Part shown: positions 5,978 through 7,078 of the stretch, in pieces | How the letters are laid out: every line of letters begins with the position of its first letter | Position numbering within the stretch: position 1 is the stretch's first letter | Assembly: GCA_036009105.1 (NCBI GenBank) | Contig: DASYMJ010000098.1 | Span: 1-7,078 of the forward strand | DNA: 7,078 bases | Reading direction: 5' to 3' | Source of the DNA: JAFAVZ01 sp036009105 | GTDB lineage: Bacteria; Acidobacteriota; Thermoanaerobaculia; Gp7-AA8 | The notes under the pieces: generated by a model | Database searches by the model: none | Seen by the model: the letters and a program-made list of their open reading frames with translations, nothing else | Told to the model about the DNA's origin: nothing | Position numbers and translations under genes: made by a program

Positions 5978-7078
5978 TCACTCCGTCCGCAGGGCTTCGA
6001 TGGGATTGAGGCGCGAGGCGCGGATGGCCGGGTACATACCGAACAGCAGGCCCGTGCCGGCGGCGAAGACGAGCGCATAGACGCACGTCATGACGGTGAT
6101 GACGGGGGGCGTGCGGAGGAGCATGCCGATGCCGGTGGTGAAGCCCTTGCCGGCGATCAGCCCCAGCAGGCCGCCGAAGAGCGAGACGAGGATCGACTCG
6201 CTGAGGAACTGGAAGAAGATCTGGGCCGGCGAGGCGCCGACCGCCTTGCGCGTGCCGACCTCGCGCACCCGCTCGTTGAAGGACGCGAGCTGGATGTTCA
6301 TCACCACGATGCCGCCCACGACCAGGGAGATGATCCCGCAGACCATGAAGAGGGTGTCGTACATCTTGTTCTGCTGCTCGTTGCGGCGGAGGTTGGCCAC
6401 GCGGGAGAAGACCTCGAAGTCGCCCACGCCGTGCTGGCGCTGGAGGACGGCCTTGATCTCGTCCACCGCCTCGCCGTCTTTCCTGATGTCGCGCATGCGG
6501 GCGTGCATGAAGCTGATCTTCCCCTGCTCCAGCGGCTCGCCCTTGCGGGTGACAAGCGTGGTCAGCGGGATGTAGATCTGGCGGTTCATCCAGCGCATCA
6601 CGTTGTGCTTCTTGTCGAAGGAGAAGTACTTCTCCTCCATCACCCCGACCACTTCGTAGCCGCTGCCGTTCATGGAGACGATCTTGCCGATCGGGTTGTC
6701 CGAGCCGAAGAACTCCTGCGCCCGTTCGCTGCCGAGCACCACCACGCGGGCGGCGGAGGAGACGTCGTTGTCGGTGATGAAGCGGCCGTGGCCGGCGTGG
6801 AAATCGTTCATGGGCGAGTAGGCGGGGAGGACGCCCATCACCGAGCGCGGCTTCTCGACGGTGCGGTAGCGGATGGTCATCTCCTGCTGCGAGACGGGGG
6901 AGACCAGGTCGATGTTCTTCGTGTCGCGGCGGAGTGCGACGACGTCGCGGTAGACGAGTCCCTTGGAGGCGAGCGCCTTGGCGCTCAGGGTCACCTTGCC
7001 GGTCGGCTTGTCGCCGATCCAGATCTTCTGGATGCCGCCCGACACGCGGTAGTACTCCATCGAGGCCGACTTGCCGGC
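5978..7078 (-). CDS. MacB/FtsX-type ABC transporter permease (first gene of pair), N-terminus outside window
   Basis: The frame stays open to the right edge: six codons (AGKSAS) precede the first in-window ATG at 7060, so the true start lies beyond 7078. The 366 visible residues begin inside the periplasmic MacB_PCD-like domain; the first membrane helix is missing. The periplasmic core includes GRFITDNDV and the VVVLGSERAQEFFGSDNPIG block (112-131), typical of MacB_PCD domains. Three membrane helices follow at about 242-262, 292-316 and 325-349. The coupling motif NERVREVGTRKAVGA with FFQFLSESI and the ending SRLNPIEALRTE match the family. It resembles the following permease in plan and motifs but is clearly diverged from it, suggesting a heteromeric permease pair. 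No ATPase (Walker A or signature motif) is visible; a MacB-type fused ATPase is excluded only for the part inside the window. Confidence 0.9.
   Translation of the reverse strand, partial: AGKSASMEYYRVSGGIQKIWIGDKPTGKVTLSAKALASKGLVYRDVVALRRDTKNIDLVSPVSQQEMTIRYRTVEKPRSVMGVLPAYSPMNDFHAGHGRFITDNDVSSAARVVVLGSERAQEFFGSDNPIGKIVSMNGSGYEVVGVMEEKYFSFDKKHNVMRWMNRQIYIPLTTLVTRKGEPLEQGKISFMHARMRDIRKDGEAVDEIKAVLQRQHGVGDFEVFSRVANLRRNEQQNKMYDTLFMVCGIISLVVGGIVVMNIQLASFNERVREVGTRKAVGASPAQIFFQFLSESILVSLFGGLLGLIAGKGFTTGIGMLLRTPPVITVMTCVYALVFAAGTGLLFGMYPAIRASRLNPIEALRTE
5981..5985 (-). promoter_or_regulatory. Ribosome binding site of second permease, inside end of first
   Basis: CGGAG on the minus strand comes from the last sense codons of the upstream permease, directly before its TGA (5978-5980). 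The next ATG follows four bases after that stop. This spacing sets the start at 5973 and suggests translational coupling of the two permeases. Confidence 0.55.

Noticed and set aside
5191..6009. 272-codon plus-strand frame opposite the permease pair
   Set aside because: Composed mostly of Ala/Asp/His/Val repeats typical of antisense GC-rich coding DNA; it spans the junction of two confident permease genes.
5974..6078. N-terminal 35-residue extension of the second permease
   Set aside because: It would overlap the first permease almost entirely, is Ser/Pro/Cys/Arg-rich, and does not fit the family, while ATG 5973 has a properly spaced GGAG.
1..7078. Mobile element, phage defence or other accessory system
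   Set aside because: I found no transposase, integrase, terminal repeats, tRNA, CRISPR repeats, toxin-antitoxin pair or nuclease/helicase motifs, and base composition looks even throughout. The window reads as ordinary chromosome.

Overview
This is a GC-rich, tightly packed piece of bacterial chromosome. It holds seven protein genes, two of which run off the window edges. I see no RNA genes, insertion sequences, integrases, CRISPR arrays or phage genes. Third codon positions are strongly G/C, which opens many long false antisense frames. The FtsX/MacB-type permeases point to a Gram-negative-type envelope. The gene mix (stand-alone V4R-like protein, Ste24-like M48 peptidase, four-helix bacterioferritin relative, tandem MacB-type permeases) would suit Acidobacteriota, Myxococcota or a related phylum. 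That placement is a guess from protein style, not a demonstrated assignment.

Layout, left to right: the C-terminal part of a heptad-repeat coiled-coil protein (+, 1-281); transketolase (-, 278-2374), whose stop codon shares a CTAG with the previous stop; a V4R-like small protein of unknown role (+, 2452-3021), divergent from transketolase with a 77-nt shared control region; a Ste24/CAAX-protease-like M48 metallopeptidase (-, 3028-4188), six bases beyond that stop; a bacterioferritin-like di-iron protein (+, 4224-4694), divergent from the peptidase with 35 nt between starts; a 52-nt convergent gap; then two consecutive MacB/FtsX-type ABC transporter permeases (-, 4747-5973 and 5978 to beyond 7078), four bases apart and probably translationally coupled.

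Only the permease pair looks like an operon, and it probably encodes the two membrane subunits of one ABC complex. Its ATPase and any membrane-fusion protein are not visible and would lie beyond the right edge or elsewhere. The other genes alternate strands and look like independent units: central carbon metabolism, a possible small-ligand sensor, membrane proteolysis and iron handling. I do not see a new multi-gene system. The points most worth a second look are the overlapping divergent -10 boxes plus a 10-bp palindrome between transketolase and the V4R-like gene, the shifted metal/haem-site motif in the bacterioferritin relative, the stand-alone V4R-like protein itself, and the near-zero spacing between convergent genes.
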